53,925 nucleotides of DNA from an uncultured Moraxella sp. (GCA_943908405.1 CALTTE010000006.1:1-53925); one strand, 5' to 3'. Counted from the first letter of the stretch, positions 1-9,345 are shown. The notes: generated from the sequence alone by a model not told the origin. A program made the numbers and translations.

Positions 1-152
1 ATGCGATTATTGCTGGTAAAGAATACGCCAAAACCCAAGCCACAGGTCAGCATCTTGATGACGATAAGGCAGAGAGTAGACAAAACGCCACTGCCCCTGT
101 AGAAGACAAAATTGACCAAGTCGGTCAAGTAGTCAATAATCCGCACGGCTAA
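1..152 (+). CDS. rpsB: 30S ribosomal protein S2, C-terminal end (partial)
   Basis: The open frame runs in from the left edge (codons from base 3) and stops at TAA 150-152. It encodes a short tail beginning AIIAGKEYAK, followed by an acidic, polar stretch. This fits the last helix and variable tail of ribosomal protein S2, a structural protein of the small subunit that binds S1. The call rests mainly on position: tsf follows on the same strand 209 bases downstream, and rpsB-tsf is one of the most conserved bacterial gene pairs. The remaining sequence is too short to confirm the family independently. Confidence 0.8.
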   Translation, partial: AIIAGKEYAKTQATGQHLDDDKAESRQNATAPVEDKIDQVGQVVNNPHG

Positions 153-361
153 TCAAGTTAAGAAAACAAATTAACACCAACAGCAGGAATTGGCAATAGC
201 TATTTATAGCCATTTTCTGCCTTGGATTGATGATAAAGCGTGATTTGAATTAATTTAATGCCATCAATCCATTGTTTAGTGATTTTAGTTTAGTAATTTT
301 TAGTTTGGTAATTTTAATAACAAAATTTTTAAATATATTTTTAATTATATAAGGTGATACG

Positions 362-1240
362 ATGAGTCAAGTATCTGCAAAACTTGTAAAAGAATTAAGA
401 GACCGTACAGGTCTTGGTATGATGGAGTGCAAAAAAGCCCTAGAAGAAGCTAATGCTGATATTGAGCTTGCCATTGATAATTTGCGTAAATCAGGTCAAG
501 CCAAGGCCGCCAAAAAAGCAGGTAATATCGCTGCTGATGGGGCGATTGTGATTGCTCAAGAAGGCAACAAGGCTTTATTGTTAGAGGTGAATTGTCAAAC
601 TGACTTTGTCGCCAAAGATGATAATTTTGGGGCGTTTGCTGAAAAAGTCGCCAATCTTGCCTTGCAAAATAATACCACCGATGTGGTAGCTATTGCCGAG
701 TTGCCTTATGGTGATGGACAAACAGTGGAAGAAGCTCGTGTGGCTTTGGTGCAAAAAATTGGTGAAAATATCCAAATTCGCCGTGCTGAAGTGGTTGAGG
801 GTGATAACTTAGCTTCCTATCGCCACGGTTTGCGTATCGGTGTGGTTGTTGCTTTAGAAGGGGGCGACGATAGTGTTGGTAAATCCATTGCAATGCAAGT
901 GGCGGCATTTAACCCATTGGCGGTTGATGAACAAAGTGTCCCTGCCGATGTGTTGGCTCGTGAAAAAGACATCATTGAAGCCAAAGCCAAAGAATCTGGC
1001 AAGCCTGACAATGTGGTTGAAAAAATGATTTCAGGTGGTTTGCAAAAATACTTAAATGAAGTAGCCCTTGTCAATCAGCCTTATGTCATTGACAATGAGA
1101 AAAAAGTTGGCGATGTGCTAAAAGCACAAAATGCCAAAGTATTGACATTCAAGCGTTTGGAAGTCGGCGAAGGCATTGAGAAAAAACAAGAAGACTTTGC
1201 TGCTGAAGTTGCCGCTGCTCAAGCTGCTGCCAATCAGTAA
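362..1240 (+). CDS. tsf: Elongation factor Ts
   Basis: This 292-residue protein is the guanine-nucleotide exchange factor that recycles EF-Tu-GDP to EF-Tu-GTP in translation. The N-terminal UBA-like domain carries TGLGMMECKKAL (about residues 16-27), and the core has the signature TDFVAKDDNF (about residues 79-88), which contacts the EF-Tu nucleotide site. Length is normal for a gammaproteobacterial EF-Ts. The ATG at 362 is preceded by AAGGTG at a suitable distance, and no earlier in-frame start improves on it. It follows rpsB and ends at an intrinsic terminator near 1293, so rpsB-tsf is probably one transcript. Confidence 0.98.
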   Translation: MSQVSAKLVKELRDRTGLGMMECKKALEEANADIELAIDNLRKSGQAKAAKKAGNIAADGAIVIAQEGNKALLLEVNCQTDFVAKDDNFGAFAEKVANLALQNNTTDVVAIAELPYGDGQTVEEARVALVQKIGENIQIRRAEVVEGDNLASYRHGLRIGVVVALEGGDDSVGKSIAMQVAAFNPLAVDEQSVPADVLAREKDIIEAKAKESGKPDNVVEKMISGGLQKYLNEVALVNQPYVIDNEKKVGDVLKAQNAKVLTFKRLEVGEGIEKKQEDFAAEVAAAQAAANQ

Positions 1241-1292
1241 TTGCAATTAATTAGCAACCATTTGCTTTTTGGCTTGCTTGCTTGTATCAATC

Positions 1293-1322
1293 AAAAGCTC
1301 CTAAATTGGGGGCTTTTGTTTT
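1293..1322 (+). terminator. Intrinsic terminator after tsf
   Basis: A 9-bp stem (1293-1301 with 1309-1317, including G.T pairs), a 7-base loop, then a T-rich run GTTTTATT. It lies about 50 bases after the tsf stop on the same strand. Confidence 0.75.
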
Positions 1323-1461
1323 ATTAGGTGCAATGTTAAGTGCAATAATGCAAGTAAAACTAAAAGTAAAAAGGCACAAAATAAATGACGGTAAACTTAA
1401 ATTGGGTGTTTTATACATAAGCCATTGAAAAATAACCATTGAAAAACAGCCATTGAGAAAT

Positions 1462-1487
1462 AAAAAAGCCCCAAAAGGGACTTTTTT
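1462..1487 (-). terminator. Intrinsic terminator of dps
   Basis: Eleven-position stem 1462-1472 / 1477-1487 with loop AAAA, flanked by A6 and T6. The single non-Watson-Crick position is a C-A mismatch in the plus transcript but a G.U pair in the minus transcript. The hairpin therefore suits the minus-strand dps gene, which ends 23 bases upstream of it. Confidence 0.85.
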
Positions 1488-1509
1488 GATGGGTATTTGG
1501 TTAATTGAA

Positions 1510-1980
1510 TTAACCCAAAAAGGCGTTGTACATCCATACCAATTTTTCTTGCTCTTGGATATAGCCTGTTACCAAGTCAGCAGAGCCTTCATCGCCTGCG
1601 TCGTTGGCTATTTCTACTAAGGTACGCTGTTCATCAATCAATTCTTGCAAGCCTTTAACCAAACCTTCTACACATTCACGTCCATCAAAGACATTTTTGT
1701 GTTCTTGTAATTTGGTATTGCTGGTAAATTCGCTATAAGCGTGTAATGGTGTACCGCCTAGTGTCAAAATACGTTCGGCGATTTCATCAATCTGTAGCTG
1801 TAGTTGCGTGTAGAGCTGTTCAAATTGGTCGTGCAGTGAGAAAAAATGCTCGCCTTTGACGTTCCAGTGGTAGCCACGTACGTTGATATAAAAAATATGA
1901 TAGCTAGACAATAGAGCGTTTAGATGGTTGATGATGGGCTTGGTATCGGCTTTTTGTAGTCCGATTTGATTGGTACTCAT
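1510..1980 (-). CDS. dps: Dps-family DNA-binding ferritin-like protein
   Basis: A 156-residue member of the Dps/ferritin superfamily. Dps proteins form 12-subunit shells that oxidise and store iron with H2O2 and so shield DNA from oxidative damage. The family hallmark YHWNVKGEHFFSLHDQFE (about residues 36-53) supplies the ferroxidase His/Asp/Glu residues shared between subunits, and a second conserved helix contains EIAERILTLGGTP. I chose the ATG at 1980 (MSTNQIGL) because GGAG lies seven bases upstream. The frame could open earlier only at a TTG that overlaps that ribosome-binding site. A good -10 box and a perfect palindrome lie upstream, and a terminator lies downstream, so it is probably transcribed alone. 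Confidence 0.95.
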   Translation of the reverse strand: MSTNQIGLQKADTKPIINHLNALLSSYHIFYINVRGYHWNVKGEHFFSLHDQFEQLYTQLQLQIDEIAERILTLGGTPLHAYSEFTSNTKLQEHKNVFDGRECVEGLVKGLQELIDEQRTLVEIANDAGDEGSADLVTGYIQEQEKLVWMYNAFLG

Positions 1981-2010
1981 TGTGTTCTCCAAATAATAGT
2001 TTAGATATTA

Positions 2011-2039
2011 ATTATACCCTAAAACAAGCCAAATAATCA
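2011..2039 (-). promoter_or_regulatory. Candidate sigma-70 promoter of dps
   Basis: On the minus strand a perfect TATAAT (2011-2016) lies 17 bases downstream of TGATTA (2034-2039), about 30 bases before the dps ATG. The -10 is consensus and the -35 is weak, which would suit an activated or stationary-phase promoter. Confidence 0.5.
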
Positions 2040-2069
2040 GCAAAATTTAATGGTGATTAGGTAATTTTT

Positions 2070-2081
2070 GGTAACGTTACC
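2070..2081. promoter_or_regulatory. 12-bp perfect palindrome upstream of dps
   Basis: GGTAACGTTACC is a perfect palindrome in the gap between dps and the next minus-strand gene, about 30 bp upstream of the weak dps -35. It has the size and symmetry of a dimeric repressor or activator operator. I cannot name the protein that would bind it. Confidence 0.4.
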
Positions 2082-2109
2082 TTACGCTTTACTTGGCTTG
2101 ATGCTTGTT

Positions 2110-2769
2110 TTATTGGTTGTTTGCTTTACTTGATGTCATTTCATCAAGAGCTAATCCTTTGGTGGTGATTTGGCTTAGGTGGTTTTTGATGGTATCAATG
2201 GGTAACCCAGCCCGTTTGGGGATAATTTGGCTACCTTTTTGACCCTTGATGTCAAACATAATAAATAAAAACTCGTCCGTTTCGTCCCAGTTTTGTACCG
2301 CTGTCCAAGGCATAACGGCTTGTTGAGTGGGGGTGGATTTGGCCACCATTCCTTTGGGTAGCTGTATCGGGGTTTGGTTGGGTAGAGTCATAATCAGCCC
2401 GTGGGCTTGTACGCCGATTTTAAGTCCGTGCATTTCACTGGGCATTGGCGTGCTGGCAACTTGTTTTTCATATTCTTTTTGCATATACCAGTTAAGCCCA
2501 AGCGTGCGTAAGACCAAATAAATTGCCACGCCAATCAGCATCAGCCAAAATAAAATGGTGGAGTAACCACTAACCATAACCAATCCAACAACAGCAAGTA
2601 GCGTAATTACCCCCAAAATGCCCCATTCTTTGGGCTTTAGTGAGGTTAGGCTGTGATTTTGGGTGGTTTTGTGAAATAAGGCTAATTGAGCGGCTTTAAA
2701 TTCATCACTGGTTAAATTTAGAGCGACAGGCTGTAGTGTGTAAGGGTATAATGGTTTTTTGGATTTCAT
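2110..2769 (-). CDS. YcxB-like two-TM membrane protein
   Basis: A 219-residue protein of unknown role. Two adjacent hydrophobic segments (about residues 51-88) form a membrane hairpin, with about 50 cytoplasmic residues before it. The C-terminal part has the pattern of the YcxB-like domain: a PWTAVQNWDETDEFLFIMF block followed by a basic IIPKRAGLP turn. The start is ATG 2769, preceded by AGGA. The gene ends about 130 bases upstream of dps on the same strand, but dps has its own -10 box. No catalytic residues are evident. The assignment rests on pattern similarity only. Confidence 0.7.
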   Translation of the reverse strand: MKSKKPLYPYTLQPVALNLTSDEFKAAQLALFHKTTQNHSLTSLKPKEWGILGVITLLAVVGLVMVSGYSTILFWLMLIGVAIYLVLRTLGLNWYMQKEYEKQVASTPMPSEMHGLKIGVQAHGLIMTLPNQTPIQLPKGMVAKSTPTQQAVMPWTAVQNWDETDEFLFIMFDIKGQKGSQIIPKRAGLPIDTIKNHLSQITTKGLALDEMTSSKANNQ

Positions 2770-2988
2770 TGGGGTGTCCTAATGGTTGGTGTTGTTGGTT
2801 TGTGTTATTTTACCGTAAAACAAAGATGAATGATAAAACGATAAATTTAATACATGACTGTTAATACAAGGGCAAATATTAATAAAATTACTCAATTTTA
2901 ACAAAAAGTAGTCCACTTGGCTAAATTTGAGCACAAATTTCAGTAAAAATTTGTTATGATAAGCATTTTATGGGGCATTAGGAGTATT

Positions 2989-4266
2989 ATGCTGGATATT
3001 AAATTGTTTCGTGGTGATTGGCAAAGTTTAACGGCATTGCAGGCGACTTTAAAAGAGCGTAATTATTTTTTGGATATAGAGTTTTGGCAAACCGTAGAAA
3101 ACAAGCGTAAACAATTACAAGTCGCCACCGAAGAGTTGCAAGCCCAAAAAAACGCTGGGGCAAAACAAATCGGCGAGCTAAAGCGTGAGGGTCGCCCAAC
3201 TGATACGTTGATGGCACAAATGACCACCATCAGCGAGCAGATGAAAAAGGCAGAAAGCGAGTTAAAGGCACTGCAAGAGACCATCAATCAAGAGCTGTTA
3301 CGTATCCCCAATCTACCCGCCGTCGATGTGCCTGTTGGCGATGACGAAAATGATAATGTGGAGATTCGCCGTGTGGGCAATCCACGCCAATTTGATTTTG
3401 CCATCAAAGACCATACCGATTTGGGCGAGCAAGGGGGTGGTTTGGATTTTGAGACGGCAACGAAATTAACAGGGGCAAGATTTAGTATATTAAAGGGGGA
3501 GCTGGCACGGCTAAACCGAGCGTTGGTACAATTTATGCTTGATTTTCACACCAAGCAAGGCTATACCGAGATGTATGTGCCTTATATGGTGAATGCCAAT
3601 GCTTTACAAGGCACAGGGCAACTGCCTAAATTTGAGGAAGATTTATTTAAGCTCACCGATAAAGACTATTATTTAATCCCAACCTCTGAGGTGCCACTCA
3701 CCAACACCGTGCAAGATACGATTTTGCAACAAGAGGCGTTGCCTATTAAACTTACTGCTCATACGCCGTGCTTTAGAAGCGAGGCGGGATCGGCAGGGCG
3801 AGACACACGAGGGCTAATTCGCCAACATCAATTTGACAAAGTAGAGATGGTGCAAATTGTTCACCCTGATAGCTCAATGCAAGCCTTAGAGGCGATGACA
3901 GCTCAAGCTGAACATATCTTGCAAGCACTGGAGCTACCGTATCGCACCGTGCTTTTGTGTACAGGGGATATGGGCTTTAGTGCCACCAAAACCTATGACA
4001 TTGAGGTGTGGTTGCCTTCGCAAAACACTTATCGTGAGATTTCAAGCTGTTCTAATTGTGGCGATTTTCAGGCAAGGCGAATGCTTGCCCGTTTTAAAGA
4101 TGGCAAAAAAACCGCCCTTGTGCATACCCTAAATGGCTCAGGGCTAGCGGTGGGGCGTACGTTATTGGCGATTTTGGAGAATCATCAAAACGCCGATGGG
4201 TCAGTTGCCATTCCCAAAGCATTACAGCCTTATATGGGTGTGGATACCATTTTTAAGGCAAGTTAA
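2989..4266 (+). CDS. serS: Serine--tRNA ligase
   Basis: Charges tRNA-Ser with serine in the cytoplasm. The 425-residue protein has the SerRS layout: an N-terminal coiled-coil arm that grips the tRNA long variable arm (about residues 30-110), then a class II catalytic core. Motif 2 is FRSEAGSAGRDTRG and motif 3 is NGSGLAVGRTLLAILEN. ATG 2989 (MLDIKLFRG) is chosen because AGGAGT lies just upstream; the frame extends to an ATG at 2956, but that gives an atypical N-terminus. It is separated from tkt by 146 bases without a clear terminator. Confidence 0.97.
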   Translation: MLDIKLFRGDWQSLTALQATLKERNYFLDIEFWQTVENKRKQLQVATEELQAQKNAGAKQIGELKREGRPTDTLMAQMTTISEQMKKAESELKALQETINQELLRIPNLPAVDVPVGDDENDNVEIRRVGNPRQFDFAIKDHTDLGEQGGGLDFETATKLTGARFSILKGELARLNRALVQFMLDFHTKQGYTEMYVPYMVNANALQGTGQLPKFEEDLFKLTDKDYYLIPTSEVPLTNTVQDTILQQEALPIKLTAHTPCFRSEAGSAGRDTRGLIRQHQFDKVEMVQIVHPDSSMQALEAMTAQAEHILQALELPYRTVLLCTGDMGFSATKTYDIEVWLPSQNTYREISSCSNCGDFQARRMLARFKDGKKTALVHTLNGSGLAVGRTLLAILENHQNADGSVAIPKALQPYMGVDTIFKAS

Positions 4267-4412
4267 AAGTTAAGTAAGTTTTATGTATCAGACTGGGTTG
4301 ATGTGTCTAGTTAAAAAGCGTGATGACTGTTAAGTGGTTAAAAGTTAATACATAGTCAGCCAGTCAATAAACCAAACATAATCAACGGTTGTTAATTAAA
4401 AAAGAGTGTGTG

Positions 4413-6470
4413 ATGAGCCAATTAAATGATGAACAAAGCCCTTTAAATGTCAATATCAGTGAGGATTTGACCGCAGTTGAGGCGTTGGCACTGTTGCCTA
4501 TTAGTGAGCGAAAAACCGCCAATGCCATCCGGGTGCTGGCAATGGATGCTGTAGAACACGCCAATTCAGGACACCCTGGGGCGCCGATGGGTATGGCAGA
4601 TATTGCCGATGTGGTTTGGCGAGAGTTTTTGAGTCATAATCCTGCCAATCCCAACTGGGCAAATAGAGACCGTTTTGTGTTGTCCAATGGGCACGGCTCT
4701 ATGCTGTTGTATGCCTTATTGCATTTGACGGGCTATGACTTAAGCCTTGATGATTTGCGTGAGTTTCGCAAGTTACATTCAAAAACACCAGGGCACCCAG
4801 AATATGGCTACACCCCTGGCGTTGAAACGACGACAGGCCCTTTGGGACAAGGGCTTGCCAATGCGGTAGGCTTTGCGTTGGCGGAAAAAACGCTGGCGGC
4901 TCAGTTTAATCGCCCAGATTTTGCCATTATTGACCATTTTACTTATTGTTTTTTGGGTGATGGCTGTTTGATGGAGGGCATTAGCCACGAGGTTTGCTCA
5001 CTGGCAGGGACGTTAAAGCTTGGCAAATTGATTTGTTATTATGATGATAATGGTATTTCTATTGATGGCGAGGTGTCAGGCTGGTTTAGTGATGACACAG
5101 CAAAACGATTTGAAGCTTATGGCTGGCAGGTTTTAAAGGTTGATGGACATAATGCCAGCCAAATTCGCGCCGCTACCAAAAAAGCCAAAGCCAGCGAGCA
5201 TCCAACGCTGATTGTGTGCAAAACAACCATTGGGATTGGCTCGCCCAACAAGCAAGGCAAAGAATCCTCGCACGGCAGTCCGCTTGGGGCAGAGGAGATT
5301 GTGTTGGTGCGTGAAGCATTGCAATGGACTTCACAAGCGTTTGAATTGACCGAGGATATTTATGCGTTGTGGGACGCCAAAGCCCAAGGCGATAAGGCAG
5401 AAAAAGCGTGGCTTGCCAAGTTTGAGGCTTATAAAAACGCCTATCCTAATGAAGCGTTTGAGTTACAGCGACGATTACAAGGTGAGCTGCCTGATGACTT
5501 TGTGGGTCAGATGGATGAATTTATTCAATCGGTGCGACAAAAGAGCGAGCATATCGCCACCCGCAAAGCCAGCCAAAATGCCATTGCTTTTTTTGCTCCC
5601 TTATTGCCTGAGATTTTGGGTGGATCGGCAGATTTGGCGGGGTCTAATTTAACCCTCTGGCAATCGGCTCGTGGGGTGCAGACCCACGCTGATGGCAACT
5701 ATGTTTATTATGGTGTGCGTGAATTTGGAATGACCGCTATCGCCAATGGCGTGGCGTTGCACGGCGGTTTGATTCCTTATACGGCAACGTTTTTGATGTT
5801 TATGGAATATGCTAAAAATGCGGTGCGTATGGCAGCCTTGATGGGACAGCGAGTAATACAAGTGTATACTCACGACAGTATCGGTTTGGGCGAAGATGGA
5901 CCAACCCATCAGCCCGTGGAACAAATTGCCAGCCTACGCCATACCCCCAATATGCACGTGTGGCGACCTTGTGATGCGGTAGAGACAGCGGTAGCGTGGA
6001 AGATGGCATTATTAAGCAAAACCACGCCAACGGCATTGATTTTATCACGGCAAAATCTTGCCCCGCAATCTTATGATGATACGCAACTCAAAGCCATTGA
6101 ACAAGGCGGTTACATCCTTGCCAAAGAAAAAGGTAAGCTTCAAGCGATTATTATTGCCACAGGCTCTGAAATTCAGCTTGCGATGACAGCTTACCAAAAA
6201 CTTGATGGCGTGCGTGTGGTGTCTATGCCTTGCGTGGAAGTATTTTGCCAGCAAGACAATGATTACCGTGAAAGCGTGTTGCCAAGTGATGTGCGTGCCA
6301 GAGTGGCGATAGAGGCAGCGATTGGCGATTATTGGTATAAGTTTGTAGGCTTGGATGGTAAAATTATTGCGATGAATAGCTTTGGTGAGTCTGCCCCTGC
6401 CAAAGACTTGTTCCATCATTTTGGTTTTACGGTGGATAAGGTGGTAGACGCTGTGCAATCGCTGATATAA
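4413..6470 (+). CDS. tkt: Transketolase
   Basis: A thiamine-diphosphate enzyme that moves two-carbon ketol units between sugar phosphates in the pentose phosphate pathway and supplies erythrose-4-phosphate for aromatic amino acids. The 685-residue protein has the TPP/metal motif GDGCLMEG (about residues 157-164), the early HSGHPGAPMG segment and the pyrimidine-domain signature THDSIGLGEDGPTHQP. Length is usual for bacterial Tkt. The start is ATG 4413 (MSQLNDEQ), with AAAGAG upstream; the alternative TTG at 4389 is poorer. The first 20 or so residues before the conserved core are variable. Confidence 0.97.
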   Translation: MSQLNDEQSPLNVNISEDLTAVEALALLPISERKTANAIRVLAMDAVEHANSGHPGAPMGMADIADVVWREFLSHNPANPNWANRDRFVLSNGHGSMLLYALLHLTGYDLSLDDLREFRKLHSKTPGHPEYGYTPGVETTTGPLGQGLANAVGFALAEKTLAAQFNRPDFAIIDHFTYCFLGDGCLMEGISHEVCSLAGTLKLGKLICYYDDNGISIDGEVSGWFSDDTAKRFEAYGWQVLKVDGHNASQIRAATKKAKASEHPTLIVCKTTIGIGSPNKQGKESSHGSPLGAEEIVLVREALQWTSQAFELTEDIYALWDAKAQGDKAEKAWLAKFEAYKNAYPNEAFELQRRLQGELPDDFVGQMDEFIQSVRQKSEHIATRKASQNAIAFFAPLLPEILGGSADLAGSNLTLWQSARGVQTHADGNYVYYGVREFGMTAIANGVALHGGLIPYTATFLMFMEYAKNAVRMAALMGQRVIQVYTHDSIGLGEDGPTHQPVEQIASLRHTPNMHVWRPCDAVETAVAWKMALLSKTTPTALILSRQNLAPQSYDDTQLKAIEQGGYILAKEKGKLQAIIIATGSEIQLAMTAYQKLDGVRVVSMPCVEVFCQQDNDYRESVLPSDVRARVAIEAAIGDYWYKFVGLDGKIIAMNSFGESAPAKDLFHHFGFTVDKVVDAVQSLI

Positions 6471-6685
6471 TAATTGATGTGCGATTGTTTTAAAATCACT
6501 GATTGAAGTGTTGAATAAATAAAGTGCGTTTGGTGGATTTGGCTTTGTTTGTTTAATGGTTTTTAGTGATCAGGTTTAATGAGCTATTTGGAGTAAGCCA
6601 TAAGTGATAAGTAAGTTATTAGCATCCGTTGTGGGCGAACAACAGCGCTGTCCAATACTGTTTTATTGGGCAAGGTTTTGACTAT

Positions 6686-7597
6686 CTAATGACCAATAAG
6701 CAACTGTAAATTTGGCTTGACCACCGTTTTTAATAATGCCAAAAACCCTTGCATAAAAGGCAATTCACCGCTTGATTGTCTGGTGGCGGCATACAGCTGG
6801 CAATACAGCCCTGTCCCCAAAGGACGGCTTACCACCCAGCCTTTTTTTTCATAATCTGCCACTACCCAATCAGGCAACGCTGCCACGCCTCGCTCACTGG
6901 CAACCAGCTGAATGAGCATTGCGGTAAGCTCGGTGGTGCGATGCTGGGCAGGAGTGATATGATGGGGTAATAAAAAATGTGCCATAATGTCCAGTCGTTT
7001 TTGTTCCACAGGATAGCTGATGAGTGTTTGGTCGCTTAAATCCTTGGGGCTTATGGTGCTTTTTTGGGTGAGTGGGTGGGTGGGGGCAAGCACAAAACGG
7101 CTTTCGTATTCAAACAAAGGCAAATAATCAATGCCATCAATGGGTAAGGGACTTGAGGTAATCAGTAAATCAATGCTGTTATCAAGCAGTAAATCGTGTG
7201 GTTCTGGTTCAAAGCCGGTGGCAAAATCCAGCTCCACGTCCGACCATTCACGGCGATAACGATTTAAAATCGGCATTAGCCAATCAAAACAGCTGTGGCA
7301 TTCGCTGGCAAGCCTTAATTGTCCAATTTGTCCGTGTGCCAACCGCTTAATGGCGGTTTTGGTGCAAGCCACCTCTGGCAAAATCGTATCGGCAAGGTTT
7401 AACAACAAAAGCCCAGCAGGGGTAAAGCTGATGGGACGAGTACGGCGATTGACCAGCACCAGCCCATAATAATCCTCAAGCTCTTTTAATCGGTGTGAGA
7501 TGGCAGAAGCACTCAAACAAAGTTCATCGGCAGCACCAGCAAGCGACCCTGTGATATGCAGTGTTTTTAGCATTTGCAAGTGGCGTAATTCTAGCAT
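6686..7597 (-). CDS. metR: LysR-type regulator, MetR-like
   Basis: A 303-residue LysR-family transcription factor. An N-terminal winged helix (LAGAADELCLSASAISHRLK, about residues 17-36) precedes a two-lobed effector domain. Blocks such as ASECHSCFDWLMPIL, DYLPLFEYESRFVLAPTHPL and GVAALPDWVV closely follow MetR, which senses homocysteine and activates methionine-biosynthesis genes. No metE or other target gene is adjacent. Instead, metR lies 61 bases after pssA on the same strand, so it may be read through from rlmJ-pssA. ATG 7597 is taken as start; the longer frame begins only at TTG 7606. Confidence 0.88.
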   Translation of the reverse strand: MLELRHLQMLKTLHITGSLAGAADELCLSASAISHRLKELEDYYGLVLVNRRTRPISFTPAGLLLLNLADTILPEVACTKTAIKRLAHGQIGQLRLASECHSCFDWLMPILNRYRREWSDVELDFATGFEPEPHDLLLDNSIDLLITSSPLPIDGIDYLPLFEYESRFVLAPTHPLTQKSTISPKDLSDQTLISYPVEQKRLDIMAHFLLPHHITPAQHRTTELTAMLIQLVASERGVAALPDWVVADYEKKGWVVSRPLGTGLYCQLYAATRQSSGELPFMQGFLALLKTVVKPNLQLLIGH

Positions 7598-7658
7598 AAA
7601 TAACAAGTGTTAAAGGATTGGTAAAAAAGGGTTTGTGAGTTTAAACGGGTTTGTAAGT

Positions 7659-8474
7659 TTAACGAATGCGTGTTTTTAAAGTGGTTATTAGCCCTGACAA
7701 GGCATAAATTATCCCAATCGCCAAAATGCCAACAGGAATGTCGTACAAAACAATGCCCATCACCAAAACAGCGACAATCAACGCCACAAACGGCACTTTT
7801 TGTTTGTCAAATTCTTTAAAGCTGTAATATTTTAAATTGCTGACCATTAATAAGCCACACACCACAATCCAGACGGCAAAGGCAATGGCGGCAGCGGTGC
7901 TGATGGGTGATAAATAATCGTTGGCGACCATCACGCTTGATACCAATAAAATAGCAGCCAGTGGGCTTGCCAGTCCGATAAAGTATTTTTTGTCCACCAC
8001 GGCGATTTGTACATTAAAACGTGCCAAACGAAAAGCAGCACACGCCACAAACACAAAGGCACACGCCATCCCAAACCGCCCAAGCGAATATAAGGCAAAA
8101 TGATACACCAAAACCGCAGGGGCAAGCCCAAAGGCAACCATATCGGCTAGGCTGTCGTATTGCTCGCCAAAGGCACTTTGGGCGTTTAGTAATCGTGCTG
8201 CTCGTCCGTCCATACCGTCCAAAATCGCCGATAACAAGATGGCAAGGCAGGCTTTATAAAATTGTCCGCCACTGCTTGACACAATGGAAAAAAACGCCGC
8301 AAGCATTGATAAGCTGGTAATCAAATTGGGGACAAGATAGACCCCACGACCCACGTTTTTTTGACCCTTTTCAAGCTCTAGCACCTCAAAGGTGAGTCCA
8401 TCGTGGCTTAAGGTTTCTTTGTCTAGTAGCTCGTTTGGGTCTGGATTTGGGGTTGTATTGTTATTTGCGGTCAT
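7659..8474 (-). CDS. pssA: CDP-diacylglycerol--serine O-phosphatidyltransferase
   Basis: An integral membrane enzyme of the CDP-alcohol phosphatidyltransferase family. It joins CDP-diacylglycerol and L-serine to make phosphatidylserine, the precursor of phosphatidylethanolamine. The diagnostic motif DG(x)2AR(x)8G(x)3D(x)3D is complete, from DGRAAR to YDSLAD, about residues 90-112. Several hydrophobic segments follow, and the N-terminus carries a polar extension of about 45 residues. The 271-residue length is usual for type II PssA. The ATG at 8474 begins one base after the rlmJ stop (TGA-G-ATG), with GGAG inside the end of rlmJ, so translation is probably coupled. Confidence 0.95.
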   Translation of the reverse strand: MTANNNTTPNPDPNELLDKETLSHDGLTFEVLELEKGQKNVGRGVYLVPNLITSLSMLAAFFSIVSSSGGQFYKACLAILLSAILDGMDGRAARLLNAQSAFGEQYDSLADMVAFGLAPAVLVYHFALYSLGRFGMACAFVFVACAAFRLARFNVQIAVVDKKYFIGLASPLAAILLVSSVMVANDYLSPISTAAAIAFAVWIVVCGLLMVSNLKYYSFKEFDKQKVPFVALIVAVLVMGIVLYDIPVGILAIGIIYALSGLITTLKTRIR

Positions 8475-8475
8475 C

Positions 8476-9345
8476 TCATTCTCCAACCAACCATTTGATG
8501 GTTACCATATCGTTTGGCTGAATTGGGCTGTTGTTGGGCTTTAATAGGGGGGCAAGATAAGTTAAAATCTCTTTAGCGTGTTGGTCAAATTGCCAAGGCG
8601 GATTGATTAGATAAAGCCCCGTGCCATTTAAGCCAACACGGACATCGTTGGGATAAATGCTAAGTTCACACATCAGCTGTTTTTTAATGCCCGTGCGTTT
8701 CATTTTTTTATAAAATAGCTGTACCGCTTCGGCGTTTTTGATGGGATACCACAGCACATAAGTCCCTGTTGCCCATTTATTATAACAATGGCTGATGAGT
8801 TCTACCAAACGGCTAAAGTCTTTATGTTCTTGCTCAAAGGGCGGGTCAAGAAAAATCAGTCCTCGTTTTTCTTTGGGGGGAATGACCGCAGGCACGCCCT
8901 CAAAGGCATCTCGGTGGTGAATGCCGATGGGTAATTGATACAGCTGATAGTTTAGGGCGTCATATTCTTTGGCGATTTTTTCAAAACTTTCAGCACGTAA
9001 ATTTTGATGGCTTTGGGCGTGATTGGCAATCCACCAAGGCGACCCTGGGTAAACGTGCTTATCATAGATGGCACGAGCGTTATTTAAACCTTGTAGGTAG
9101 TCTTTGATGGCTTGGGGGGTGTCGTTTGTGATATGATGTTTATCAAGCGTTAAAACGCCACCGTCCGCTTCGTGGGTTTTGTGAGCTTCTTCACTCACCA
9201 GCGAATATAAGCCTTGACCGCCATAGGCATCTAGCACATAATAGGGCTTTTGTTTGGCGGAAAATTGCGTTAATAATTGTAATAATAAACTGTGTTTGAC
9301 CACATCGGCAAAATTGCCAGCGTGATAGGCGTGCTTATAATTCAT
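8476..9345 (-). CDS. rlmJ: 23S rRNA (adenine(2030)-N6)-methyltransferase RlmJ
   Basis: A 289-residue SAM-dependent methyltransferase that makes m6A2030 in 23S rRNA. The N-terminal signature MNYKHAYHAGNFADVVKH is characteristic of RlmJ. The SAM-binding segment YVLDAYGGQGLYSL (about residues 36-49) and the catalytic FLDPPFE (a DPPF/NPPF-type motif, about residues 164-170) are present. Length matches the family. It is the first gene of a rlmJ-pssA(-metR) run; the stop is one base from the pssA ATG. Confidence 0.96.
   Translation of the reverse strand: MNYKHAYHAGNFADVVKHSLLLQLLTQFSAKQKPYYVLDAYGGQGLYSLVSEEAHKTHEADGGVLTLDKHHITNDTPQAIKDYLQGLNNARAIYDKHVYPGSPWWIANHAQSHQNLRAESFEKIAKEYDALNYQLYQLPIGIHHRDAFEGVPAVIPPKEKRGLIFLDPPFEQEHKDFSRLVELISHCYNKWATGTYVLWYPIKNAEAVQLFYKKMKRTGIKKQLMCELSIYPNDVRVGLNGTGLYLINPPWQFDQHAKEILTYLAPLLKPNNSPIQPNDMVTIKWLVGE

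Noticed and set aside
6648..6666. CCAATA/TATTGG stem after metR as a terminator
   Set aside because: The stem is short and no T-run follows it on either strand.
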